The notes beneath the pieces are model-generated. The model searched no databases, was not told the origin of the DNA, and saw only the letters and a list, made by a program, of their open reading frames with translations. A DNA stretch of 64,000 bases from Petrolisthes cinctipes. Its lineage: Eukaryota; Arthropoda; Malacostraca; Decapoda; Porcellanidae. Below are positions 49,901-63,200 of this stretch, in pieces. The number at the start of each line of letters is the position of its first letter. The stretch's first letter is position 1. The translations under genes were made by a program, and so were the position numbers. The stretch is taken from assembly GCA_033782935.1 (NCBI GenBank), contig JAWQEG010001537.1:310001-374000 (forward strand), written 5' to 3'.

Positions 49901-52190
49901 GAGTAGGCATGTACAGATCGCTTCTGGGACCCAAAAATATTGAATTTTCGGGTGTTTTGAGCCTGATTTTGAGATATAAACTGGTACAGAAGATGCATGC
50001 ACAAATCGACTTTGGGCACCTAAAATATCGATTTTCAGCATGTTTTGGGCATGTATTTTGAAAATACTTTAACACGGAGTAAGCATGTACAGATCGATTC
50101 TCGGACACAAAAATATCGAATTTTCGGGTGTTTTGAGCCTGAATTTATAATATAAACGGGTACAGAGCATGCATTCACATTTCGACTTTGGGCTCCCAAA
50201 ATATCGATTTTTTATCATGTTTTGGGCCAATATCTTGAAATTATTCTAGCACTGAGTAGGCATGTACAGATCGCTTCTGGGACCCAAAAATATCGAATTT
50301 TCGGGCGTTTTGAGCCTGAATTTGAGATATAAACGGGTACAGAAGATGCATGCACAAATCGACTTTGGGCACCTAAAATATCGATTTTCAGCATGTTTTG
50401 GGCATGTATTTTGAAAATACTTTAACACGGAGTAAGCATGTACAGATCGATTCTCGGACACAAAAATATCGAATTTTCGGGTGTTTTGAGCCTGAATTTG
50501 AAATATAAACGGGTACAGAGCATGCATTCACATTTCGACTTTGGGCACCCAAAATATCGATTTTTTATCATGTTTTGGGCCAATATCTTGAAATTATTCT
50601 AGCACTGAGTAGGCATGCACAGATCGCTTCTGGAACCCAAAAATATCGAATTTTCGGGCGTTTTGAGCCTGAATTTGAGATATAAACCGGTACTGAAGAT
50701 GCATGCACATATCGACTTCTTGCACCCAAAATATCGATTTTTAGCATGTTTTGGGCCAATATCTTGAAATTATTCTAGCACTGAGTAGGCATGTACAGAT
50801 CGTTTCTGGGACACAAAAATACCGAATTTTCGGGTGTTTTGAGCCTGAATTTGAGATATAAACGGGTACAGATAATGCATGCACATATCGACTTTGGGCA
50901 CCAAAAATATCGATTTTTAGCATGTTTTTGGCCTTTTTTTTTTAAATACTCTAACACGGAGTAGGCATGTACAGATCGCTTCTGGGACCCAAAAATATTG
51001 AATTTTCGGGTGTTTTGAGCCTGATTTTGAGATATAAACTGGTACAGAAGATGCATGCACAAATCGACTTTGGGCACCTAAAATATCGATTTTCAGCATG
51101 TTTTGGGCATGTATTTTGAAAATACTTTAACACGGAGTAAGCATGTACAGATCGATTCTCGGACACAAAAATATCGAATTTTCGGGTGTTTTGAGCCTGA
51201 ATTTGAAATATAAACGGGTACAGAGCATGCATTCACATTTCGACTTTGGGCTCCCAAAATATCGATTTTTTATCATGTTTTGGGCCAATATCTTATAATT
51301 ATTCAAGCACTGAGTAGGCATGTACAGATCGCTTCTGGGACACAAAAATATCGAATTTTCGGGCGTTTTGAGCCTGAATTTGAGATATAAACGGGTACTG
51401 AAGATGCATGCACATATCGACTTCTTGCACCCAAAATATTGATTTTTAGCATGTTTTGGGCCAATATCTTGAAATTATTCTAGCACTGAGTAGGCATGTA
51501 CAGATCGCTTCTGGAACCCAAAAATATCGAATTTTCGGGTGTTTTGAGCCTGATTTTGAGATATAAACGGGTGCAGAAGATGCATGCACAAATCGACTTT
51601 GGGCACCTAAAATATCGATTTTCAGCATGTTTTGGGCATGTATTTTGAAAATACTTTAACACGGAGTAAGCATGTACAGATCGCATCTTGGACGCAAAAT
51701 TATCGAAATTTCGGGTGTTTTGAGCCTGAATTTGAGTTATAAACGGGTACAGAAGTTGCATGCACATATTGACTTTGGGCACCCAAAATATCGATTTTTA
51801 TCATGTTTTGGGCCTGTATTTTTAAAACATTCTCTAACATGGAGTAGGCATGTACAGATCGCTTCTGTAGCACTGAGTAGACATGTAGAGATCGGTTCTG
51901 GAACCCAAAAATATCGATTTTTCGAGTGTTTTGAGCCTGAATTTGAGATACAAACGGGTACAGAAGATGCATGCACATATCGACATTGGGCACCTAAAAT
52001 ATCGATTTTTAGCATGTTTTGGGCCTATATTTTGAAAATATTCTATCACTGAGTAGGCATGTACAGATTGCTTTTGGGACCCAAAAATTTTGAATTTTCG
52101 GGTGTTTTGAGCATGAATTTGGGATATAAACAGGTACAAAAGATGTATGCAGATATCGACTTTGGACACGTAAAATATTGATTTTTAGCA
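46956..52190. repeat. HOR block, 705/1,058-bp units (4 and 6 monomers) framed by a 4,441-bp duplication
   Basis: A monomer with an expanded T run (GGCC followed by 9-12 T) recurs near 48460, 49165, 49875 and 50935, giving spacings of about 707, 705 and 1,058 bp (four, four and six monomers). Associated variants are 'GATCGATTCTCGGACAC', 'GATTTTTTATCATG' and 'TTGAAATTATTCTAGC'. The unusual extended monomer at 47340-47500 is repeated at about 51781-51940 (offset 4,441), bracketing the block. Confidence 0.85.
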
Positions 52191-55100
52191 TGTTTTAAGC
52201 CTATATTTTAAAACATTCTAGCACTGAGTAGATATGTACAGATCGCTTCGGGGACCCAAGAATATTGAATGTTTGGGTGTTTTAAGCCTGAATTTAAGAT
52301 ATAAACGAGCACTGAAGATGCAACACACATCGACTTTTTGCACCTAAAATATCGATTTTGAGCATGTTTTGGGTCTGTATCTTGAAAACATTCTAGCATG
52401 GAGTAGGGATTTACAGAATGTTTCTGGGACACAAAAATACCGAATTTTAGGATGTTTTGAGCCTGAATTTGAGATATAAACGGGTACAGAAGATGCATGC
52501 ATATATCGACTTTGGGCACCCAAAATATCGATTTTGAGCATGTTTTGGGCCTATAATTTGAAAATACTCTAACATGGAGTAGGCATGTACAGGTCGCTTC
52601 TGGGACCTAAAAATATCAAATTTTCGGATGTTTTGAGCCTGAATTTGAGATATAAACAGGTACAGAAGATGCATGCACTTATCGACTATGGGCAGCTAAA
52701 ATATCGATTTTCAGCATTTTTTGGGCATGTATTTTGAAAATACTCTAACACGGAGTAAACTTGTACTGATCGCTTCTGGGACACAAAAATATCGAAATTT
52801 CGGGTTTTTTGAGCTTGAATTTGAGATATAAACGGGTACAGAACATGCATGCACTTATTGACTTGGGACACCTAAAATATCGATTTTTAGCATGTTTTAA
52901 GCCTGTATTTTGGAAACAATCTAGCACTGAGTAGCTATGTACAGATCGCTTCTGGAATCCAAAAATAATGAATTTTCGGGTGTTTTGAGCCTGAATTTGA
53001 TATGTAAACAGGTAATGAAGATGCATGCAAGTATCGACTCTTTGCACCTAAAATATCGATTTTGAGCATGTTTTGGGTCTGTATTGTGAAAATACTCTAA
53101 CAAGAAGTAGGCATGTACATATCGCTTCTGGGACACAAAAATAACGAATTTTCGGGTGTTTTGAGCCTGAATTTGATATATAAACTTTTACAGAAGATGC
53201 ATGCACATATCGACTTTGGGCACCTAAAATATCGATTTTTAGCTTGTTTTGGGCCTATATTTTAAAAATATTCTATTACTGAGTAGGCATGTACAGATCG
53301 CTTGGCTGACCCCAAAATATTGAATTTCCAGGTGTTTTGAGCCTGAATTTGAGATATAAACGGGTACAGAAGATGCATGCGCATATCGACTTTGGGCACC
53401 TAAAATATCAATTTTCAGCATGTTTTATGGCCTGTATTTTGAAAGTACTCTATCACGGAGTAGACAAGTACATATCGCTTCTGGGACCCAAAAATATCGA
53501 ATTTTCGGGTGTTTTGAGCTTAAATTTGAGATATAAACGGGTACAGAACAGGCATGCACATATCGACTTGGGACACATAAAATATCGATTTTTAGCATGT
53601 TTTGACCCTATATTTTGAAAACATTCTAGCACTGAGTAGGCATGTACAGATCACTTCTTGTACCCAAAAATATCGTATTTTCGGGTGTTTTGAGCCTGAA
53701 TTTGGGATATAAACTGGTACAAAAGATGTATGCACATATCGACTTTGGACACCTAAAATGTCGATTTTTAGCATGTTTTAAGCCTATATTTTAAAAACAG
53801 TCTAGCACTGAGTAGACATGTACAGATCGCTTCTGAGACCCAAAAATATTGAATTTTTGGCGGTTTTGAGCCTGAATTTGAGATATAAACGGGTACTAAA
53901 GATGTAGGCAAATATCGACTTTTTGCACCCAAAATATTGATTTTGAGCATGTTTTGGGCCTGTATTTTGAAAATACTCTAACACGGAGTAGGCATGTACA
54001 AATCGCTTCGGGGACAAAAAAAATATTTAATTTTCGGGTGTTTTGAGCCTCAATTTGAGATATAAACGGGTACAGAAGATGCATGCACATATCGACTTTT
54101 TTCACCTAAAATATCGATTTTGAGCATGTTTTGGGTGTGTATCTTTAAAACATTCTAACAAGAAGCAGGCATGTACGGATTGCTTCTGGGACCCTGAAAT
54201 ATAGAATTATCGAGTTTTTTTAACCTGTATTTGGGATATACACGGGTACAGAAGATGCATACACACACATATTGACTTTGGGCACCTAAAATATCGATTT
54301 TCAGCATGTTTTCGGCCTGAATATTAAAAACACTCTAACACGGAGTATGCACGTACAGATCGCTTCTGGGACCCAAAAATATTGAATTTTCGGGTGTTTT
54401 GAGCCAGAATTTGAGATATAAACGGGTACAGAAGAAGCATGCACATATCGACTTTTTGCACCTAAAATATCGATTTTGAGCATGTTTTGGGTCTGTATCT
54501 TTAAAAAATTCTAGCAAAGAGTAGGCATGTACAGATCGCTTCTGGGACCCCAAAATATCGAATTTTCTGGTGTTTTGAACCTGAATTTGGGATATAGATG
54601 GATACAGAAGATGCATGCACATATCGACTTTGGGCACCTAAAATAACGATTTTGAGCATGTTTTGGGCCTGTATTTTGAAAATACTCTAACACGGAGTAG
54701 GCATGTACAGATCGCTTTTGGGACCCAAAAATATCGAATTTTCGGGTGTTTTGAACCTGAATTTGAGATATAGACGGGTACAGAAGATGCATACACATAT
54801 TGACTTTGGGCAGCTAAAATATCGATTTTCAGCATGTTTTGGGCCTGTATTTTGAAAATACTCTAACACGGAGTAGGCAAGTACAGATCGCTTCTGGGAC
54901 CCTAAAATATTAAATTTTCGGGTGTTTTGAGCCTGAATTTGAGATATAAACGGGTTCAGAAGATGCATGCACATATCGACTATGGGCAGCTAAAATATCG
55001 ATTTTCAGCATGTTTTGGGCATGTATTTTGAAAATACTCAAACACGGAGTAGGCATATACAGATCGCATCTGGGACCCAAAAATATCGAATTTTCGGGTG

Positions 55101-58100
55101 TTTTTAGCCTAAATTTGAGATATAAACGGGTACAGAAGATGCATGCACATATCGACTTTGGGCACCTAAAATATCGATTTTCAGCATTTTTTATGGCCTG
55201 TATTTTTAAAGTACTCTAACACGGAGTAGGCACGTACAGATCGCTTCTGGGACCCAAAAATATTAAATTTTCGGGTGTTTTGAGCCTGAATTTGAGATAT
55301 AAACGGGTACAGAAGATGCATGCACATATCGACTATGGGCAGCTAAAATATCGATTTTCAGCATGTTTTGGGCATGTATTTTGAAAATACTCAAACACGG
55401 AGTAGGCATATAGAGATCGCTTCTGGGACCCAAAAATATCGAATTTTCGGGGGTTTTTAGCCTAAATTTGAGATATAAACGGGTACAGAACATGCATGCA
55501 CATATTGACTTTGGGCACATAAAATATCGATTTTTAGCATGTTCTGAGCCTCTATTTTAAAAACACTGTAACACGGAGTATGCAGGTACAGATCGCTTCT
55601 GGGACACAAAAATATCGAATTTTCGGAGTTTTGAGCCTGAATTTGAGATATAAACGGGTACAGAAGATGCATGCACATATCGACTTTGGGCACCTAAAAT
55701 ATCGATTTTTAGTATGTTTTGGGCCTGTATTTTAAAAATACTCTAACACGGAGTAGACATGTACAGATCGCTTTTGGGACCCAAAAATATCGAATTTTCG
55801 GGTGTTTTGAGCCTGAATTTGAGATATAAACGGGTACAGAAATAGCATGCACATATCGACTTTGGACACCTAAATTATCGATTTTTAGCATGTTTTGAGC
55901 CTATATTTTATAAACATTCTAGCAATGAGTATGCATGTACAGATCGCTTAAGGGACCCAAAAATATGGAATTTTTGGGTGTTATGAGCCTGAATTTGAGA
56001 TATAAACGGGTACAGAAGATGCATGCACATATCGACTATGGGCAGCTAAAATATCGATTTTCAGCATGTTTTGGGCATGTATTTTGAAAATACTCAAACA
56101 CGGAGTAGGCATATACAGATCGCTTCTGGGACCCAAAAATATCGAATTTTCGGGTGTTTTTAGCCTAAATTTGAGATATAAACGGGTACAGAAGATACAT
56201 GCACATATCGACTTTCGGCACCTAAAATATCGATTTTTAGTATGTTTTGTACCTGTATTTTAAAAATACTCTAACACGGAGTAGACATGTACAGATCGCT
56301 TTTGGGACCCAAAAATATAGAATTTTCGGGTGTTTTGAGCCTGAATTTGAGATATAAACGGGTACAGAAGATGCATACACATATTGACTTTGGGCAGCTA
56401 AAATATCGATTTTCAGCATGTTTTTGGCCTGTATTTTAAAAATACTCTATCACGGAGTATGCATGTACAGATGGCTTTTGGGACCCAAAAATATCGAATA
56501 TTCGGGTGTTTTGAGTCTGAATTTGAGACATAAACGGGTACAGAAGATGCATGCACATATCGACTTTGGGCACCCAAATTATCGATTTTGAACATGTTCT
56601 GAGCCTCTATTTTGAAAACATTCTAGTACTGAGTAGGCATGTGCAGATCGCTTCTGGGACCCAAAAATATTGAATTTTCGGTTGTTTTGAGCCTGAATTT
56701 GAGATATAACCGGGAACAGAGAATGCATACACATATTGACTTTGTGCACCTAAAATATCAATTTTCAGCATGTTTTGGGCCTGCTTTTTAAAAACACTCT
56801 AACACTTAGTATGCATGTACAGATCGCTTCTGGGACACAAAAATATCGAATTTTCGGAGTTTTGAGCCTGAATTTGAGATATAACCGGGTACAGAGGATG
56901 CATACACATATTGACTTTGGGCACATAAAATATCGATTTTCAGCATGTTTTGGGCCTGTATTTTAAAAACACTCTAACACGGAGTATGCACGTACAGATC
57001 GCTTCTGGGACACAAAAAAATTGAATTTTCGGGTGTTTTGAGCCTGAATTTGAGATATAAACGGGTACAGAAGATGCATGCACATATCGACTTTGGGCAC
57101 CTATAATATCGATTTTGAGCATCTTTTGGGCGTATAATTTGAAAATATTCTAGCACTGAGTAGGCATGTACAGATCGCTTCTGGGACTCAAAAAAATCGA
57201 ATTTTCGGGTGTTATGAGCCAGAATTTGGGATATAACCGGGTACAGAGGATGCATGCACATATCGACTTTTTGCACCTAAAATATCAATTTTTAAGCATG
57301 TTTTGGGTCTGTATCTTGAAAAAATTCTAGCAAGGAGTAGGCATGTACAGATAGCTTCTGGGACCCAAAAATATCGAATTTTTGGGTGTTTTGAACCTGA
57401 ATTTGGGATATAGACGGATACAGAAGATGCATTCACATATCGACTTTGGGCACCTAAATTATCGATTTTGAACATGTTTTGGGCCTGTATTTTGAAAATA
57501 CTCTAACACGGAAAAGGCATGTACACATCGCTTCGGAGACCCAAAAATATCGAATTTTCGGTGTTTTGAGCCTGAATTTGAGATATAAACGGGTACAGAA
57601 AATGCATGCACATTTCGACTTTTTGCACCTTAAATATCGATTTTAAGCATGTTTTGGGTCTGTATCTTGAAAACATTCTAGCAAGAAGTAGGCATGTACA
57701 GATTGCTTCTGCGACCCAAAAATATCGAATTTTAGAGTGTTTTGAACCTGAATTTGGGATATAGACGGGTACAGAAGATGCATGCACATATCGACTTTGG
57801 GCACCTAAAATATCGATTTTGAGCATGTTTTGGGCCTGTATTTTGAAAATACTCTAAAACGGAGTAGGCATGTACATATTGCTTCTGGGACCCAAAAATA
57901 TCGATTTTTTGGGTGTTTTGAGCCTGAATTTGAGATATAAACGGGTACAGAAGATGCATGCACATATCGACTATGTGGAGCTAAAATATCGATTTTCAGC
58001 ATGTTTTGGGCATGTATTTTGAAAATACTCTAACACGGAGTAGGCATGTACAAATCGCTTCTGGCACCCAAAAATCTCGAATTTACGGGTGTTTAGAGCC

Positions 58101-58268
58101 TGAATTCTAGATATAAACGGGTACAGAAGATGAATGCACATATCGACTTTGCTCACCCAAAATATCGATTTTCAGCATGTTTTTGACATGTACTTTGAAA
58201 ATACTCTAACACGAAGTAGGCATGTACAGATATCTTCTGTGACACAAAAATATCGAATTTTCGGGGTT
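52191..58268. repeat. Satellite monomers with short-range HOR (~354 and ~703 bp)
   Basis: Full-length monomers, mostly diverged from one another. A recognisable variant ('GACTATGGGCAGCTAAAAT' with 'GAAAATACTCAAACACGG' and 'GGCATATA') recurs near 54977, 55331 and 56034, spacings of two and four monomers. A monomer at 53239-53421 is a relative of the one at 58701. No long regular period was recognised. Confidence 0.75.
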
Positions 58269-61200
58269 TTAGAGCCTGAATTCTAGATATAAACGGGTAC
58301 TGAAGATGCATGCACATATCGACATTGGACACCTAAATAATCGATTTCTAGCATGTTTTGAACCTATATTTTGAAAACATTCTGGCACTGAGTAGGCAGG
58401 TACAGATCGCTTCTTGGGACCCAAAAATATTGAATTTTCGGTCGTTTTTAGCCTGAATTTGAGATATAAACGGGTACTGAAGATGCATGCAGATATCAAC
58501 TTTGGGCACCCAAAATATCGATTTTGAGCATGTTTTTGGCCTATATTTTGAAAATACTTTAACACAGAGTAGGCATGTACAGATCGCTTATGTGACCCAA
58601 AAATATCGAATTTTCGGGTGTTTTGAGCCTGAATTTGAGATATAAACGGGTACAGAAGATGCATGCACATATCGACTTTGGGCACCTAAAATATCGATTT
58701 TTAGCTTGTTTTGGGTCTATATTTTAAAAATATTCTATTACTGAGTAGGCATGTACAGATCGCTTGTCTGACCCAAAAATATCGTATTTCCGGGTGTTTT
58801 GAGCCTGAATTTGAGATATAAACGGGTACAGAAGATGCATGCGCATATCGACTTTGGGCACCTAAAATATCGATTTTCAGCATGTTTTATGGCCTGTATT
58901 TTGAAAGTACTCTAACACGGAGTAGGCATGTACAGATCGCTTCTGGGACCCAAAAATATTAAATTTTCGGGTGTTTTGAGCCTGAATTTGAGATATAAAC
59001 GGGTACAGCATATGCATGCACATATCGACATTAGGCACCTATAATATCGATTTTTAGCTTGTTTTGGGCCTATATTTAAAAAATATTCTATCACTGAATA
59101 GGCATGTACAGATCGCTTCTGTGACCCAAAAATATTGAATTTTCGGGTGTTTTGAGTCTGAATTTGGGATATAAACGGGTACAAAAGATGTATGCACATA
59201 TCGACTTTGGACACGTAAAATATCGATTTTTAGCATGTTTTAAGCCAATATTTTGAAAACATTGTAGCACTGAGTAGACATGTACAGATCGCTTTTGGGA
59301 CCCAAAAATATTGAATTTTTGGGTGTTTTGAGCCTGCATTTGAGATAAAAACGGGTACTGAAGATGCATGCACATATCCACTTTTTGCACCTAAAATATC
59401 GATTTTGAGCATGTTTTGGGTCTGTATCTTGAAAACATTCTAGCAAAGAGTAGGCATGTACAGATCGCTTCTGGGACCAAAAAATATCGAATTTTCGGGT
59501 GTCTTGAGTCTGAATTTGAGATATAAACAGGTACAGAAGATGCATGCACATATCGACTTTGGACACCTAAATTATCGATTTTTAGCATGTTTTGTGCCTA
59601 TATTTTAAAAAAATACGCTAACACAGAGTAAGCATGTACAGATCGCTTCTGGGACCCAAAAATATTGAATTTTCGGGTGTTTTGAGCATGAATTTGAGAT
59701 ATAAACGGGTACAGAAGATGCATGCACATATCGACTATGTGGAGCTAAAATATCGATTTTCAGCATGTTTTGGGCCTGAATTTTGAAAATACTCTAACAC
59801 GGAGTAGGCATGTACAGATTGCTTCTGGGGCCCAAAAACATCGAATTTTCGGGAATTTTGAGTCTGAATTTGAGATATAATCGTGTACAGAAGATGCATG
59901 CTCATATCCACTTTGGGCACCTAAAATATCGATTTTTAGCATGTTTTGGGCCTGTATTTTGAAAGTACTCAAACACGGAGTAGGCATGTACGGATCGCTT
60001 CTGGGACCCAAAAATATCGAATTTTCGGTTGTTTTGAGCCTGAATTTGGGATATAAACGGGTACAGAAGATGCATGCACATATCGACTATGTGGAGCTAA
60101 AATATGGATTTTCAGCATGTTTTGGGCATGTATTTTGAAAATATTCTAACACGGAGTAGGCATGTACAGATCGCTTCTGGCACCCAAAAATCTCGAATTT
60201 TCGGGTGTTTTGAGCATGAATTTGAGATATAAACGGGTACAGAAGATGCATGCACATATCGACTTTGGGCACCTAAAATATCGATTTTCAGCATGTTTTA
60301 TGGCCTGTATTTAGAAAGTACTCTAACACGGAGTAGGCATGTACAGATCGCTTCTGGGACAAAAAAATATTAAATTTTCGGGTATTTTGAGCCTGAATTT
60401 GAGATATAAACGGGTACAGCATATGCATGCACATATCGACATTGGGCATCTATAATATTGATTTTTAGCTTGTTTTGGGCCTATATTTTGAAAATATTCT
60501 TTCACTGAGTAGGCATGTACAGATAGCTTCTGTCACCCAAAAATATCGAATTTTCGAGTGTTTTGAGCCTGAATTCTAGATATAAACGGGTACAGAAGAT
60601 GCATGCACATATCGACATTGGACACCTAAATAATCGATTTTTAGCATGTTTTGAGCCTATATTTTGAAAAAATTCTGGCACTGAATAGGCAGGTACAGAT
60701 CGCTTCTTGGGACCCAAAAATATTGAATTTTCCGTCGTTTTTAGCCTGAATTTGAGATATAAACGGGTACTGAAGATGCATGCAGATATCAACTTTGGGC
60801 ACCCAAAATATTGATTTTGAGCATGTTTTTGGCCTATATTTTGAAAATACTCTAACACAGAGTAGGCATGTACAGATCGCTTCTGTGACCCAAAAATATC
60901 GAATTTTCGGGTGTTTTGAGCCTGAATTTGAGATATAAACGGGTACAGAAGATGCATGCACATATCGACTTTGGGCACCTAAAATATCGATTTTTAGCTT
61001 GTTTTGGGTCTATATTTTAAAAATATTCTATTACTGAGTAGGCATGTACATATCGCTTGTCTGACCAAAAAATATCGAATTTCCAGGTGTTTTGAGCCTG
61101 AATTTGAGATATAAACGGGTACAGAAGATGCATGCGCATATCGACTTTGGGCACCTAAAATATCGATTTTCAGCATGTTTTATGGCCTGTATTTTGAAAG

Positions 61201-63200
61201 TACTCTAACACGGAGTAGGCATGTACAGATCGCTTCTGGGACCCAAAAATATTAAATTTTCGGGTGTTTTGAGCCTGAATTTGAGATATAAACGGGTACA
61301 GCATATGCATGCACATATCGACATTGGGCACCTATAATATCGATTTTTAGCTTGTTTTGGGCCTATATTTAAAAAAATATTCTATCACTGAATAGGCATG
61401 TACAGATCGCTTCTGTGACCCAAAAATATTGAATTTTCGGGTGTTTTGAGTCTGAATTTGGGATATAAACGGGTACAAAAGATGTATGCACATATCGACT
61501 TTGGACACGTAAAATATCGATTTTTAGCATGTTTTAAGCCAATATTTTGAAAACATTGTAGCACTGAGTAGGCATGTACAGATCGCTTCTGGGACCAAAA
61601 AATATCGAATTTTCGGGGGTCTTGAGTCTGAATTTGAGATATAAACAGGTACAGAAGATGCATGCACATATCGACTTTGGACACCTAAATTATCGATTTT
61701 TAGCATGTTTTGTGCCTATATTTTAAAAAAATACACTAACACAGAGTAGGCATGTACAGATCGCTTCTGGGACCCAAAAATATTGAATTTTCGGGTGTTT
61801 TGAGCATGAATTTGAGATATAAACGGGTACAGAAGATGCATGCACATATCGACTATGTGGAGCTAAAATATCGATTTTCAGTATGTTTTGGGCCTGAATT
61901 TTGAAAATACTCTAACACGGAGTAGGCATGTACAGATTGCTTCTGGGGCCCAAAAACATCGAATTTTCGGGAATTTTGAGTCTGAATTTGAGATATAATC
62001 GGGTACAGAAGATGCATGCTCATATCCACTTTGGGCACCTAAAATATCGATTTTTAGCATGTTTTGGGCCTGTATTTGGAAAGTACTCAAACACGGAGTA
62101 GGCATGTACGGATCGCTTCTGGGACCCAAAAATATCGAATTTTCGGTTGTTTTGAGCCTGAATTTGGGATATAAACTGGTACAGAAGATGCATGCACATA
62201 TCGACTATGTGGAGCTAAAATATGGATTTTCAGAATGTTTTGGGCATGTATTTTGAAAATACTCTAACACAGAGTAGACATGTACAGATCGCTTCTGGCA
62301 CCCAAAAATCTCGAATTTTCGGGTGTTTTGAGCATGAATTTGAGATATAAACGGGTACAGAAGATGCATGCACATATCGACTTTGGGCACATAAAATATC
62401 GATTTTCAGCATGTTTTATGGCCTGTATTTAGAAAGTACTCTAACACGGAGTATTCATGTACAGATCGCTTCTGGGACAAAAAAATATTAAATTTTCGGG
62501 TATTTTGAGCCTGAATTTGAGATATAAACGGGTACAGCATATGCATGCACATATCGACAATGGGCATCTATAATATTGATTTTTAGCTTGTTTTGGGCCT
62601 ATATTTTGAAAATATTCTTTCACTGAGTAGGCAGGTACAGATCGCTTCTTGGGACCCAAAAATATTGAATTTTCCGTCGTTTTTAGCCTGAATTTGAGAT
62701 ATAAACGGGTACTGAAGATGCATGCAGATATCAACTTTGGGCACCCAAAATATCGATTTTGAGCTTGTTTTTGGCCTATATTTTGAAAATACTCTAACAC
62801 AGAGTAGGCATGTACAGATCGCTTCTGGGACCCAAAAATATCGAATTTTCGGGTGTTTTGAGCCTGAATTTGAGATATAAACGGGTACAGAAGATGCATG
62901 CACATATCGACTTTGGGCACCTAAAATATCGATTTTTAGCTTGTTTTGAGTCTATATTTTAAAAATATTCTATTACTGAGTAGACATGTACAGATCGCTT
63001 GTCTGACCCAAAAATATCGAATTTCCGGGTGTTTTGAGCCTGAATTTGAGATATAAACGGGTACAGAAGATGCATGCGCATATCGACTTTGGGCACCTAA
63101 AATATCGATTTTCAGCATGTTTTATGGCCTGTATTTTGAAAGTACTCTAACACGGAGTAGGCATGTACAGATCGCTTCTGTGACCCAAAAATATTAAATT
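58269..63200. repeat. HOR block, 2,293-bp unit with later one-monomer losses (2,118 and 1,942 bp)
   Basis: Offsets between copies step down by one monomer at a time. 58269-59290 matches 60562-61570 at 2,293 bp. 59450-60500 matches 61570-62620 at 2,118 bp. 60641-61176 matches 62583-63118 at 1,942 bp. Shared variants are 'GCTTGTCTGACC', 'CATGTTTTATGGCC', 'GAAAGTACTC', 'ACTATGTGGAGCTAAAAT' and 'TTCTTGGGACCC'. Each step equals a clean deletion of one 175-176 bp monomer that leaves a hybrid monomer. Confidence 0.88.
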
